A stretch of DNA of 64,000 bases from Methylophilaceae bacterium (GCA_905339275.1 CAJPFK010000001.1:372001-436000); one strand, 5' to 3'. Shown: positions 1 to 9,104, numbered from the stretch's first letter. Program-made: numbers and translations. Notes: generated from the sequence alone by a model not told the origin.

Positions 1-1
1 G

Positions 2-1138
2 GCCCTCAAGATAGAAATCATCGGTAGTATCAGTGAGCTGGATGCATCCTCGTGGAATGCGCTGACAGATGGCAGCCCGGTATTGAGCCACGCGTTCCTG
101 AGCGCGCTCGAACAAACCGGTTGCGTCGGTCCCGGAACCGGCTGGCAGCCTTATCCGCTGGTCGTATATGAGGATGGCCGGCTGGTCGGTACCGTGCCGC
201 AATATGCCAAAAGCCACTCGTATGGCGAATATGTCTTCGATTGGGCGTGGGCCGATGCTTTCGAGCGGAACGGGCTCGCCTACTATCCCAAGCTGCTCTC
301 CGCCGTGCCGTTTACGCCAGTCACCGGCGCACGATTGCTCAGCCGTGATTCCGGAATCCGGCAACTGATGGCGCAGGTAATCGCTGATCAGTTGCAGCGC
401 CTGCACCTGTCATCGGCCCATGTCCTTTTTCCCGATCCGGTTTCCTCTGCCGTGCTCGAGCAAGCCGGCTGGTTCAAGCGGCATGGCGTGCAATTTCGCT
501 GGGAGAATGAAGGGTTCGCCGGCTTTGAGCATTTCCTGGGCAGACTGAAGCACGATAAGCGCAAAAAAATCCACCAGGAGCGGAACAGGGTCCGGTTGGC
601 GGGAGTGTCCTGCAAAAGGCTCACCGGCCTGGAAATCAGCGCGGAGGACTGGGACTTTTTCTACCGGTGTTACGAGAACACCTATCTCCAGCACCGTTCA
701 ACTCCTTACCTGACATCGGATTTCTTTCATGGGATAGGCAGGGATATGCCGGAAAACATCCTGCTTATCATGGCCGAGCGCGACAACAAGCCGATAGCCG
801 CCGCGCTGAATCTGTTCGGAACGGATACGGAAGGCACCGGTACGCTCTACGGGCGTTACTGGGGCGCGCAGGAATATGTGCCCGGCTTGCACTTCGAGCT
901 TTGCTATTATCAGGCGCAAGAGTTTTGCATCGAGCGTGGCATACGGTACTTCGAAGGCGGGGCGCAGGGCGAGCATAAGCTTGCGCGCGGCTTCAAGCCC
1001 CGTCCTACTTGTTCATTCCATAAAATTGCCCATCCGGATTTTGCCGAAGCCATAGAACAGGCGGTTCTGCGCGAGGCGAGGGAGATCGGCATTTATCATG
1101 ATGAGCTTGAGGAACGGGAGCCGTTCAGGCGTTGCTGA
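2..1138 (+). CDS. GNAT-like acyltransferase (COG3146/DUF482 family), 5' end cut by the window
   Basis: The reading frame is already open at base 2 and continues for 378 residues, so the true start lies upstream; a TTG at 83 is only an internal codon. The N-terminal part has the family pattern of a Trp-x-x-Leu stretch, then HAFLSALE and a GW-x-P segment. The middle is basic (LKHDKRKKIHQERNR), and the C-terminal half has the acyltransferase-like run NLFGTDTEGTGTLYGRYWG followed by ELCYYQAQEFCIERG. Proteins of this family resemble peptidoglycan-bridge (FemAB-like) and GNAT acyltransferases, but their substrate is not established. It converges with the signalling gene on the other strand across a 12-bp inverted repeat. 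The family call is firm, the function is not. Confidence 0.8.
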   Translation, partial: ALKIEIIGSISELDASSWNALTDGSPVLSHAFLSALEQTGCVGPGTGWQPYPLVVYEDGRLVGTVPQYAKSHSYGEYVFDWAWADAFERNGLAYYPKLLSAVPFTPVTGARLLSRDSGIRQLMAQVIADQLQRLHLSSAHVLFPDPVSSAVLEQAGWFKRHGVQFRWENEGFAGFEHFLGRLKHDKRKKIHQERNRVRLAGVSCKRLTGLEISAEDWDFFYRCYENTYLQHRSTPYLTSDFFHGIGRDMPENILLIMAERDNKPIAAALNLFGTDTEGTGTLYGRYWGAQEYVPGLHFELCYYQAQEFCIERGIRYFEGGAQGEHKLARGFKPRPTCSFHKIAHPDFAEAIEQAVLREAREIGIYHDELEEREPFRRC

Positions 1139-1200
1139 ATGAATAACGGAATTGCCTGATTTTTCGGCATTCCGGAACCCCGGTTACTTCAAATGAAACG

Positions 1201-1240
1201 CGCCATTCCGGGCCTTGCCTGCAACAGCCCCGGAATGGCG
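1201..1240. terminator. Large hairpin between convergent genes
   Basis: A perfect 12-bp inverted repeat (1201-1212 with 1229-1240, arm CGCCATTCCGGG) with a 16-base loop lies between the acyltransferase stop and the stop of the convergent signalling gene. There is no clean T-run on either side, so it may be a weak bidirectional terminator or an mRNA-stabilising hairpin. Confidence 0.5.
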
Positions 1241-1271
1241 TCATTATTGCTGTTTCACTTCAATCGCCGGG

Positions 1272-4200
1272 CTAGGCCGGAATGGCATTGAATATGTTGG
1301 GCGGCGGGTTGCCGATCAGTTTTTCAAACATGTCGACGGGCAGCGGTGCCGAGAAAAGATAGCCCTGTGCGTAATCGCAACCGGCTTCCATCAGCAGGTC
1401 GCGCTGCAGTACGCTTTCTACGCCCTCTGCGATGACCTTGAGGCCAAGCTTGTGGGCCATGACGATGATGGCTTCGCATAGCGCAAGGTCGTTGGAATTG
1501 GGGACCAGGTTGCTGATGTACATGCGATCGATCTTCAGGTAATCGATATCGAACTTCTTGAGGTAGGAGAGGGATGAATAGCCGGTGCCGAAATCGTCGA
1601 TGGCCACCTGAATGCCTGCATCCCGGAATGCATACAGTTGATCGGTGACGGTGGCGTCTATATCCAGCAACAGGTTCTCCGTGATTTCTACCGCAATACT
1701 TTGGCCGGGTAAGCCAAGCGTATCGAGGACATCCACCCAGCTCACGTGGTTTCTGCTGTTCGTGTTCTGGAACTGCACAGGCGACTTGTTCACGCTGATC
1801 TGGAATAACGGGTGGTAGGATTTGCGCAGTTTTGCCGCCTCGATGGCTGCCTGCTGGAAAACCCAGTCGCCGATCTCGATAATCAATCCGGTATCTTCCG
1901 CGATGGGGATGAAATCCTCCGGGCTGATGAGTCCCTGGCGTGGATGCTGCCAGCGAATCAATGCCTCGGCCTTGTATACCTTGCCCGTTTTCAGTTCGAC
2001 GATGGGCTGGTAATGCAGCATGAACTCGTTGTTGCCGAGCGCATGCCTGAGGTCGCTGGCAAGGCGCATCCTGGTTTGCGCGGCTCGCTGCATCGAGGGC
2101 GTGAAGTAGTGGTAGCGGTTGCGTCCATGGTCTTTCGCTGCATACATGGCCTGGTCTGCATTTCTCAGCAATTCATCGATATCGCTGGCGTCATCCGGAT
2201 ACAGGGTGATACCGATACTTGCAGAGACGTAGGTGACATCTTCTCCGAGCATGAAAGGCTCGGCCAGCTTATGCAGTATGTTCTGCGTGATGCGTTCCAC
2301 ATTGCCGTGATCTTCGAGCTCATTCAGGATGATGGTGAACTCATCGCCGCCGAGGCGGGCTACCGTGTCAGATTCACGCACGCATTCCCTGATGCGCTCT
2401 GCGGCCTCGATCAGCAGAATGTCGCCCATGTCATGCCCCATGGTGTCGTTCACTTCCTTGAAGCGATCCAGGTCGATAAACAGGATTGCCATCATCAAGC
2501 CGTCGCGTTTGCACTTCTTGATTTCATGTTCCATCCTGTCGCGGAACATGCGCCGGTTGGGCAGGCTGGTGAGCGGGTCGAAGTTGGCCTGTTGCCAGAT
2601 CAGTTCTTCCGATTTCTTTTTCTGTGTGATATCGGAGAACAGCGCGACATAGCGATATACGGAATGATCCGGCTTGTAGATGGTATTGATGCTGAGCCAT
2701 TCCAGATAAGCCTCGCCATTCTTGCGGTTGTTCCATTTTTCGCCTTGCCATTTCCCTGTGCTGTCTATTTCCTGCCACATGGATTGGAAAAGCGCGCTGG
2801 ACCGTAAATTCGTATCCAGGGTGGTGGATAAGCGGCCTTTTATTTCGTCTGCCGTATACCCGGTAATCTGGGTAAATGCCGGGTTTGTGGTCACGATGAC
2901 GCCGCGTTCATCGGTGACCATCATGGCTTCCGTGCTGTTCTGGTAAACGAGGGAGAAAAGCTCCAGCTCGTCCTTGGCCAGGCTTTTTTCAATCGCGATG
3001 CCTGCAAGTTTTGCCGCCTGCTCGATCAGTTCGATATCCGGGTCCGTGGGGGAACAGGCTTGCCGATGGTAAATGGCGAAACTTCCCAATACCTTGCCCG
3101 ATATATCCTTGATCGGTTCCGACCAGCATGCGGCCAGGCCTGCTTCGGCAGCCAGTGCCTTGTAATCATGCCAGTAAGGGTGGGTCTGGATATCTTCGAC
3201 AACGACGCGCTCGCCGGTGAATGAAGCTGTTCCGCACGAACCGATGCCCATGCCGATCGCAATGCCATGAATGGCCTCGTTGTAGAAACCGGGGAGGTTG
3301 GGAGCTGCCCCGTGCAGCAGACGCTTGCCCTCCTTGTCCATCAGCAGGATGCTGCAAACGATGGCAGGGTTTTGCGCTTCGATTCCCAGAACCAGTTTTT
3401 CCAGAATTTCCATCAGCGGCGCATCGTGGGCGAGCAGTTCCAGGATGTGATTGCGCATCTGGTCATAAAGCTGGATCAGCTTGTATTCGGTGATATCCTG
3501 TATGGCGCCCCTGAGCTTGATGCGGTTTCTTTTGTCCTTTTCCGGCACGCAGACGGTGCGTACCCATTTTCTGCGTCCTTTTGCCGTTGTCATTTCCAGT
3601 TCGAGGTCATATGGCGTGCCGTATGCAACCGCATCGTTGACGGCGGATTCGATTTTCCTGAGCGACTCGCCCTTGAAGAAGCTGAGGCCGAACTCCGCGC
3701 TGGGCTGCTCGATGCTATCCAGTTCATGTATTCTCATGACTTCTTCCGTCCAATAGCCTGCGCCGGTGGCAATATCGAATTCCCAGCCGCCGACTTTGGC
3801 GATGGCGCTCATTTCCTGCAGCAATTGCTCGTTTGCAATCAGCGCGCGTTCCGCCTGTTTGCGCTCGGTAATATCGCCGACGACAACCCGGCAGGTATCG
3901 CTGTCTGCCAGCGACAGCGCAAGCACCCGGATCTGGCGCAACTCATTGGCGCCGCGCCAGACCGAGACCTCGCACTCCTGCGCTTCCATGCTTTTGAACA
4001 CGTTGTCCAGGCAACTGGCAAAAGCGGCACGGTCGGCCTCGGTGACAAACATGCTCAGGTGCCCGCCTATCAGTTGATCGCGTTCCATGCCGAGCAACTG
4101 GGCCGCGGCAAGATTGGCCTGGACGATGGTGGTGTTTTTCTTGAGGATGAAATAACCGACCGGCGCGGAATCAAAAAGGTCGGTATAGCGTTTCAGGCTT

Positions 4201-6362
4201 TCTTCCGCCTCGTGCCGAGAGCGAACCAGTTCTTCGTTCATGGTCCGCAACTCTTCGGTGGAAGTCGTCAGCTCCTCATTTGTGGATTGCAGTTCCTCGT
4301 TGGTCGACATCAGCTCTTCATGCGAGGTTTGCATCTCTTCGCGCAAATTCTGCAGCGCTGCGCGAGAAGCCTGCAACTCGGTCCTGGCCGCTTGCAGTTT
4401 CTGTTCTATGGTCCTGATGCGGGAGTTCTCCAGCACTTTCTGCGCCGGCGGTTTGGATGACTCGATGACTGAGGGGGCAACCGTTTCGGAGAATATGACG
4501 ACCAGGGTTTCCAGTGGCTCCGAAGCGTTGAGCAGGGGCTGGACGATGATGTCCACATAGGCCATTTCGCCGTGGGTGCGTTCCTGCCTGGCGAGAACCC
4601 TGGTTGTCTGCTGTTTCAGCAGCGCATCATGGAATGCCTCATTAAGGCCGCTGTTCAGCCCGTCTCTGGCCATCGCCAGGATATTCAGGCTGGCCCTGCC
4701 TACGGTGGGTTCGAGGTAGTTGCCGGTTTTGCCGCTAATATAGAGAATATCTCCTATCGTATTAACCAGTACGGCCGCGCGAGCATAGTGCTGTGTTAGA
4801 AGCTGCTCCAACAGCGACTGATAATTTGAGGGTTTCTTGGATTTCATCGGGTGTTTCAGCTCCGATCGCGGCATCTGGTTTGGCAAGTTTAAGGATATAG
4901 TCGACAACAGTTCAACCTGCTTTTTATGCAGGGTTTTCTGGCGCAAATAAATTTGCAAAGGCGCTGCCGCCGGTTCAAACAGATCGGTCGAACTGCCGAT
5001 CGATTCTGAACTGCCCAGGATCAACAGGCCATTGGTATTCAGGCTGTGATGAAAGCGCGAAAGCAGCACTTCGTGCATGTCGGGCGACAGGTAGATGAGC
5101 AGGTTGCGGCAGGACAGGATGTCGATTTTGCTGAAGGGCGGGTCGGTGATGAGATTGTGCGGGGCGAAGACAATCATCTCCCGGATATCTTTCCTGATCT
5201 GATAACCTTGTTCGTGAACCGTGAAAAATTCCGCCAGGCGCTTGGCGGAAACATCCGCAGCAATGCCTGATGGGTAGATACCCTTGCGTGCACGGGTAAT
5301 TGAAGCCGTGTTCAGGTCTGTGGCGAAAATCTGTAAACTGAATTTCTTTTCGGGTGAAATGGCCGGGTTTTCTGCCAGGAAGGCGGCAAGCGCCTCCTTG
5401 AATATCATCGCCAGCGTGTAGGCCTCCTCTCCGGTTGAACAGGCCGCGCACCATGCGCGTAGTGCCAGGCCGGACTCGGGAGAAGACATCAGGCGTTGCC
5501 TGATTTCCCTGCCTAGCTGTTCCCACACCTCCGGTTCGCGGAAAAACCTGGTCACCCCGATCAGCAGTTCGCTGAACAATATATTGACCTCTGTCGGAGA
5601 TTCCTCGAGTATCCGCAAATACTGGGAAATGCTGTTCGCATGGCAAATGCCGATACGACGCCCGATGCGGCGGTAAAAGGTGCTTTTCTTGTAGGATGAG
5701 AAATCCTGCCCGGTTTTTTCCTGCAATAACCTGAATACGCGGGAAAGTTCGACATGGTTGTGGTCGGCCTTTTCAAGGCTGCTGCCGTAATAACGCGGGA
5801 AAGCCTTGAGCGCTGCCAGAATCTTGGCTGGCAGTTTTTTGGCTTCATCGACAATATCCGCATGCCCGGAATCGATGATGTTATGCGGTGCTTCATGCGC
5901 AGTCGTGGAATTCGGGTCCTGCACCGCCACCAGCCCGGCCTGCTCATTGATTATCCTTAACCCGAGCACGCCATCGGTGCCGTTGCCGGAGAGTAATACG
6001 CCTACGGCCCGTTCGTGCAGATCCTTGGCCAGCACATTGAAAAACGCATCGATAGGCTGCATGCCGCCGGGCAGGGGCTCGGGCTCCAGCCGGAACACGT
6101 CATTGATGATGCGTAAGTGGTGCCCCGTTTGCGTAATGAATATCTGGTTCGGGCGGATGCCGAGACCGTCGCTGATCTCGATGACATCGTCTTTCAGGCC
6201 CCGCAAAGCGGCAGGCCATGGCAAGTCCTGCTTGAGGGCGATAACGATTGCCATGCCGCTTGCCTTGGGCAGATGGCGCAAAAATTGATGAAGCGACCCC
6301 TGGTCGTCCTCGGTAGCTCCGATGCCGACGACAGGGAAAGAACTAGGATTTGTACTCATCAT
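1272..6362 (-). CDS. Giant hybrid CheB-like/CheR/PAS/GAF/GGDEF/EAL signalling protein
   Basis: About 1696 residues in one chain. Order, with approximate residues: CheB-like domain 10-190; CheR methyltransferase 205-480 (ELLIGVTRFFREPEVW, CSTGEEAYTLAM, SCRNLLIYL); a PAS-like linker; a long coiled coil 650-730 (repeated EEL/TNEEL); two PAS domains 730-965; GAF 970-1130; PAS 1140-1250; GGDEF near 1341 with an RxxD inhibitory site (RESD) five residues before it; EAL near 1469. The EAL domain keeps the DDFGTG, LKID and AEGVE motifs, so both c-di-GMP synthesis and breakdown look chemically possible. The CheB part reads GIGATEDD where an active enzyme has G-A-S-x-G-G, and lacks the catalytic His, so it is probably inactive. 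I use the ATG at 6362; a TTG at 6371 and an ATG at 6359 are alternatives. No transmembrane segment is seen. CheB-CheR-PAS fusions are known; adding GGDEF-EAL to the same chain links them to c-di-GMP. Confidence 0.9.
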   Translation of the reverse strand: MMSTNPSSFPVVGIGATEDDQGSLHQFLRHLPKASGMAIVIALKQDLPWPAALRGLKDDVIEISDGLGIRPNQIFITQTGHHLRIINDVFRLEPEPLPGGMQPIDAFFNVLAKDLHERAVGVLLSGNGTDGVLGLRIINEQAGLVAVQDPNSTTAHEAPHNIIDSGHADIVDEAKKLPAKILAALKAFPRYYGSSLEKADHNHVELSRVFRLLQEKTGQDFSSYKKSTFYRRIGRRIGICHANSISQYLRILEESPTEVNILFSELLIGVTRFFREPEVWEQLGREIRQRLMSSPESGLALRAWCAACSTGEEAYTLAMIFKEALAAFLAENPAISPEKKFSLQIFATDLNTASITRARKGIYPSGIAADVSAKRLAEFFTVHEQGYQIRKDIREMIVFAPHNLITDPPFSKIDILSCRNLLIYLSPDMHEVLLSRFHHSLNTNGLLILGSSESIGSSTDLFEPAAAPLQIYLRQKTLHKKQVELLSTISLNLPNQMPRSELKHPMKSKKPSNYQSLLEQLLTQHYARAAVLVNTIGDILYISGKTGNYLEPTVGRASLNILAMARDGLNSGLNEAFHDALLKQQTTRVLARQERTHGEMAYVDIIVQPLLNASEPLETLVVIFSETVAPSVIESSKPPAQKVLENSRIRTIEQKLQAARTELQASRAALQNLREEMQTSHEELMSTNEELQSTNEELTTSTEELRTMNEELVRSRHEAEESLKRYTDLFDSAPVGYFILKKNTTIVQANLAAAQLLGMERDQLIGGHLSMFVTEADRAAFASCLDNVFKSMEAQECEVSVWRGANELRQIRVLALSLADSDTCRVVVGDITERKQAERALIANEQLLQEMSAIAKVGGWEFDIATGAGYWTEEVMRIHELDSIEQPSAEFGLSFFKGESLRKIESAVNDAVAYGTPYDLELEMTTAKGRRKWVRTVCVPEKDKRNRIKLRGAIQDITEYKLIQLYDQMRNHILELLAHDAPLMEILEKLVLGIEAQNPAIVCSILLMDKEGKRLLHGAAPNLPGFYNEAIHGIAIGMGIGSCGTASFTGERVVVEDIQTHPYWHDYKALAAEAGLAACWSEPIKDISGKVLGSFAIYHRQACSPTDPDIELIEQAAKLAGIAIEKSLAKDELELFSLVYQNSTEAMMVTDERGVIVTTNPAFTQITGYTADEIKGRLSTTLDTNLRSSALFQSMWQEIDSTGKWQGEKWNNRKNGEAYLEWLSINTIYKPDHSVYRYVALFSDITQKKKSEELIWQQANFDPLTSLPNRRMFRDRMEHEIKKCKRDGLMMAILFIDLDRFKEVNDTMGHDMGDILLIEAAERIRECVRESDTVARLGGDEFTIILNELEDHGNVERITQNILHKLAEPFMLGEDVTYVSASIGITLYPDDASDIDELLRNADQAMYAAKDHGRNRYHYFTPSMQRAAQTRMRLASDLRHALGNNEFMLHYQPIVELKTGKVYKAEALIRWQHPRQGLISPEDFIPIAEDTGLIIEIGDWVFQQAAIEAAKLRKSYHPLFQISVNKSPVQFQNTNSRNHVSWVDVLDTLGLPGQSIAVEITENLLLDIDATVTDQLYAFRDAGIQVAIDDFGTGYSSLSYLKKFDIDYLKIDRMYISNLVPNSNDLALCEAIIVMAHKLGLKVIAEGVESVLQRDLLMEAGCDYAQGYLFSAPLPVDMFEKLIGNPPPNIFNAIPA

Positions 6363-6577
6363 GAGGCTCAATCATTCATCAGGGAAGCAAGCGAATCATC
6401 CGGCTGCTGTCATGGCAATAAACGACTGGCCCAGTGTGAGTTTCTTATATGAACTCATTACATCTGGCTTTCTTGTTTTTTCTTCATTATGCCGCAGTTT
6501 TTCAGGCTGCGCTTGAAATGTCGGTGCTGTAAAACGGCATCGATCCATCGCTTCATCACATAGGGAATAATGGGAGA

Positions 6578-6615
6578 TGGCTGTTTATAGCCACCATGTT
6601 GGCTGTTTTCAGCCA
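6578..6615. promoter_or_regulatory. Two dyad sites, candidate enhancer-binding-protein UAS
   Basis: Site 6578-6593 reads TGGCTG-TTTA-TAGCCA and site 6600-6615 reads TGGCTG-TTTT-CAGCCA, the second a perfect 6-4-6 palindrome. Their starts are 22 bp apart, two helical turns, and they end 64 bp upstream of a sigma-54 promoter. This is the usual position for an activator of the NtrC class. A related site (8788-8803) precedes the sigma-54 promoter of the pilin genes. The activator itself is not in the window. Confidence 0.65.
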
Positions 6616-6678
6616 GTATGCAATTTCCTGGTAAATGTTTAATGCATAACCTGTTGATTCTAGTCGGCTAAATCAATC

Positions 6679-6694
6679 TGGCACATAACGTGCA
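6679..6694 (+). promoter_or_regulatory. Sigma-54 promoter (-24 GG / -12 GC)
   Basis: TGGCACATAACGTGCA has GG at 6680-6681 and GC at 6692-6693 with exactly ten bases between, matching the sigma-54 consensus TGGCACG-N4-TTGCW in spacing and most positions. Transcription would start near 6705. Confidence 0.75.
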
Positions 6695-6703
6695 CGATAA
6701 ATG

Positions 6704-6799
6704 CCGGGAACAAGGTTTCATTGTTCATCTCCTGGCGCCTGTCTCCCCAGTTCTCGTGTAAACGAGCATTTGCGTCCTCTGTGCAGAGGACGTTTTTTT
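6704..6799 (+). ncRNA. Candidate sigma-54-driven small RNA or leader, about 95 nt
   Basis: Between the predicted sigma-54 start (about 6705) and a strong intrinsic terminator (6773-6799) there is no gene with a ribosome binding site. The transcript would carry a C-rich stretch (CATCTCCTGG, GTCTCCCCAG) that could pair with Shine-Dalgarno regions, a small hairpin CTCGT-GTAA-ACGAG (about 6754-6767), and the terminator hairpin with a U-run as needed for Hfq-type small RNAs. It could instead be an attenuated leader for the glycosyltransferase gene that starts 34 bases after the terminator. No known RNA family is recognised. Confidence 0.5.
6773..6799 (+). terminator. Intrinsic terminator
   Basis: Perfect 8-bp stem CGTCCTCT / AGAGGACG with a 4-base loop (6773-6792), followed by seven T residues. 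It ends the short transcript that starts at the sigma-54 promoter. Confidence 0.85.
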
Positions 6800-6833
6800 A
6801 TATGCAGACTCGAATGAATAGACCCCAACCGCT

Positions 6834-8609
6834 ATGCTGAACAGGATCTCCCGCTTTTTCCTCTCTCCCCAAACCAGCCTGATAATGCTGGGGCTGATGG
6901 TTTCCCTGCCTTTCATCAGCTATTACCATCGATTGCCGATTCCTTCTTTCCGTGGCGAATGGCTGGCCGGAGTGCTCGGCATCGTCGCGCTTCTGCCCAT
7001 GCTCAGGCGCGCGAGCTGGCAGCCGCTCGAGATTCCGCAGATCGCGCTAGTCTTCCCCGGCTTTCTGGCAATACTGTTCATGCAGTGGATGCTGGGCATG
7101 CTGCATTCGACGCAATATGCCTTGCTGGTGGCCTCCTATCTTGCCTGGGCATTCTGGCTGGTGATACTCGGTAACTATCTGCGCAGGGAGCTGGGCTGGG
7201 AAAAGGTCGTGACCGTACTCGCCTGGTTCCTGCTGGCCGGCGGTTTTGTCAATGTCGTGTTCGTTTTGCTGCAATATGCCGCCAAGGTTGGCGTGGCGAT
7301 GCCGTTCATGCCCGGGTTCCAGGGTTATGGCGCGGTAGGGCAGGTCAACCACTTTGCCGATTACATGGCGCTGGCAATCGCTTCGCTGATCTACCTTTTT
7401 GCCGGCAGGCGCCTGCACGGGGCAATTTTCGTCATCGGCGCATTGGCATTTCTTGCAATGCTGGCGTTCTCCGGCTCGCGCAGCACCTGGCTCTACCTGG
7501 TGGCCTTCGTCATATTGGGATTCCTGCTCAGGAGCATGGCCATCAGGCAGCAGACCTCCTCCTCGCAATTGCAGGTGCAGCAGAGCCGCACGGTTTTCCG
7601 GCTGCTGCTGTTGGCGATTCCGGCTTTTGCGCTGGTGCAGGGCTTGATGTATCTGTTGCCGGACAGCCTGGTGACATTGCCCGCAGAGCGGCTGATGAAC
7701 GAATCGGTGGCGGTCAGCGGCTTCGCGATTCGCTGGCATGTCTGGCAGGAGAGTTTGCAACTCTTCCTGCAATCCCCTTGGCTGGGCATCGGTGCCGGCC
7801 AGATGCGCTGGTCCTCGTTTGCCTTTGTCAACCCGGAGGCCGTACAGGGAATGCCGGGCATGTTCGAGCATGCGCACAACCTGTTTATCCACGTGCTGAC
7901 GGAATTCGGCATGGGCGGGGCCTTGTTGCTGCTCGCCGGGATAGTGGCCTGGCTGCGCGGCTTCCAGTGGCGGCATATCACACTGGAAACCTGGTGGCTG
8001 CTGGCATTGCTGGCGGTCATCTTCATTCATGGCATGCTGGAGTACCCGCTCTGGTACGCCTATTTCCTCGGGATTGCCGCCGTATTGCTCGGTGCGGGTG
8101 AAGAAAAAACGACGCAGGTCCGCTTGCCGTTCGTCGGCCGTGCCGCTGTCGTTGCCGTATTCATCTTCGGCTTTGCCGTCCTGGGTTCCATGGCGATTGC
8201 CAATGGGAAACTGGAGTATTGGATACAGCGTGCCCGTGCGGGCAAAATCCCCGCCGCGGAAAAACCCGCCATGTACAGCGCGCTGGAATGGGTGGATGAA
8301 AAATCCCTGCTCTCGCCCTATGCGATACTGCTGTTTGCCACCACGCTGAAGCCCGATGGCCAGCGGCTGGATGACAAGATACATCTCAGCCGGTCCGCCA
8401 TGCGTTTCATCGTCATGCGCAACACCGCCTACAAGCATGTGTTGCTGCTCAAGCTCAATGGCGACCATGACGGGGCCGTGCTGCAGCTCAGGCGTGCATT
8501 GAACGCCTATCCGGCGCATTTCACCGGGGAGCTGCAGAAAATGCCGTTCGAACACTGGCCGCTCTATCTGGAAGTGCTCTCGGAAGCTGCGCCTGAAAAG
8601 AGCAGGTAG
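6834..8609 (+). CDS. PglL/PilO-type O-oligosaccharyltransferase (Wzy-C family)
   Basis: 591 residues with about ten hydrophobic helices, so an inner-membrane protein. The central region has the Wzy-C hallmarks: FSGSRSTWL near residue 210, and a periplasmic loop with EHAHNLFIHVLTEFGMGG near 345-360. The C-terminal soluble part (RARAGKIPAAEKPAMY, LRRALNAYPAHF) matches the Wzy_C_2 extension found in PglL and PilO enzymes rather than in O-antigen ligases. Members transfer a lipid-linked glycan to pilin or other periplasmic proteins. The gene lies just upstream of a prepilin gene, so that prepilin is the obvious candidate substrate (inference). A terminator stands before it and another after it, so it may have its own weak promoter. 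The ATG at 6834 has no clear ribosome binding site. Confidence 0.8.
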   Translation: MLNRISRFFLSPQTSLIMLGLMVSLPFISYYHRLPIPSFRGEWLAGVLGIVALLPMLRRASWQPLEIPQIALVFPGFLAILFMQWMLGMLHSTQYALLVASYLAWAFWLVILGNYLRRELGWEKVVTVLAWFLLAGGFVNVVFVLLQYAAKVGVAMPFMPGFQGYGAVGQVNHFADYMALAIASLIYLFAGRRLHGAIFVIGALAFLAMLAFSGSRSTWLYLVAFVILGFLLRSMAIRQQTSSSQLQVQQSRTVFRLLLLAIPAFALVQGLMYLLPDSLVTLPAERLMNESVAVSGFAIRWHVWQESLQLFLQSPWLGIGAGQMRWSSFAFVNPEAVQGMPGMFEHAHNLFIHVLTEFGMGGALLLLAGIVAWLRGFQWRHITLETWWLLALLAVIFIHGMLEYPLWYAYFLGIAAVLLGAGEEKTTQVRLPFVGRAAVVAVFIFGFAVLGSMAIANGKLEYWIQRARAGKIPAAEKPAMYSALEWVDEKSLLSPYAILLFATTLKPDGQRLDDKIHLSRSAMRFIVMRNTAYKHVLLLKLNGDHDGAVLQLRRALNAYPAHFTGELQKMPFEHWPLYLEVLSEAAPEKSR

Positions 8610-8651
8610 CCGTTTATTCAAGGGATGCCGGATCACCGTCCGGCATGACAG

Positions 8652-8679
8652 GGCAGGGGCGTTTTCCTGCCTTTATTTT
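8652..8679 (+). terminator. Intrinsic terminator after the glycosyltransferase
   Basis: Stem GGCAGG (8652-8657) / CCTGCC (8666-8671) with an 8-base loop, followed by TTTATTTT. Just before it, an ATGCCGGA / TCCGGCAT hairpin (about 8623-8645) may strengthen the stop. Confidence 0.65.
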
Positions 8680-8768
8680 GTCATTCCGGGCATGGCTCCG
8701 GAATCTCAAGTTCCCGGTCATGCATGGTCATTTTTCCTCAAATCCTCATGTATTTTTCCTGAAAGTGG

Positions 8769-8828
8769 TGGTTATAAACATCCAGCGTGGTTGTTTGCAG
8801 CCACCACTTTTACAACCATCTGCAGCCA
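8769..8828. promoter_or_regulatory. Cluster of UAS-like dyads before the pilin promoter
   Basis: The site 8788-8803 reads TGGTTG-TTTG-CAGCCA, differing from the perfect dyad at 6600-6615 at two positions. A weaker relative lies at 8769-8784 (TGGTTATAAACATCCA) and a half site CAGCCA at 8823-8828. They stand 66-110 bp upstream of a sigma-54 promoter, as expected for an NtrC-class activator. The remaining sequence from 8680 to 9104 shows only the promoter and the leader. Confidence 0.6.
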
Positions 8829-8893
8829 CCCATGAAGCGTGATTTTGTATAAATATAAATTAAAACATCATGTTATGAATTTACGGGAAAAGT

Positions 8894-8909
8894 TGGCACA
8901 AGTGTTGCG
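8894..8909 (+). promoter_or_regulatory. Sigma-54 promoter of the prepilin operon
   Basis: TGGCACAAGTGTTGCG carries GG at 8895-8896 and GC at 8907-8908 with ten bases between, a near-perfect sigma-54 element. Transcription would start near 8920 and leave a leader of about 185 bases before the prepilin ATG. Confidence 0.88.
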
Positions 8910-9104
8910 ATTTGTTCCCTGCACACATCGGGTGAGCGCTATCAGCAAAAAAGTAGTCGTGTGCCGGGAATGCCTGGATCCTCCCAAAGCTGCCATGCCA
9001 CAGGCATGGTTCAGGTGAAGTACCTCGGACAATCCGGTGGTTTCCCAGCACCGGATTGCTCCAAATCATTTTGATAAGGCTTTGAACAACAATAGGAGAA
9101 AGAC

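Noticed and set aside
6701-6814. Small open frame starting ATG at 6701 within the candidate small RNA
   Set aside because: Its ATG would fall at or before the predicted transcription start, it has no ribosome binding site and it runs through the terminator.
7047-8636. Long open frame opposite the PglL-like gene (529 codons)
   Set aside because: It mirrors the codon structure of the plus-strand gene, is full of Gln/His/Arg and has no domain; a typical shadow in GC-rich DNA. The same holds for frames opposite 11898-13673, 14516-16153, 56514-58040 and 59961-61925.
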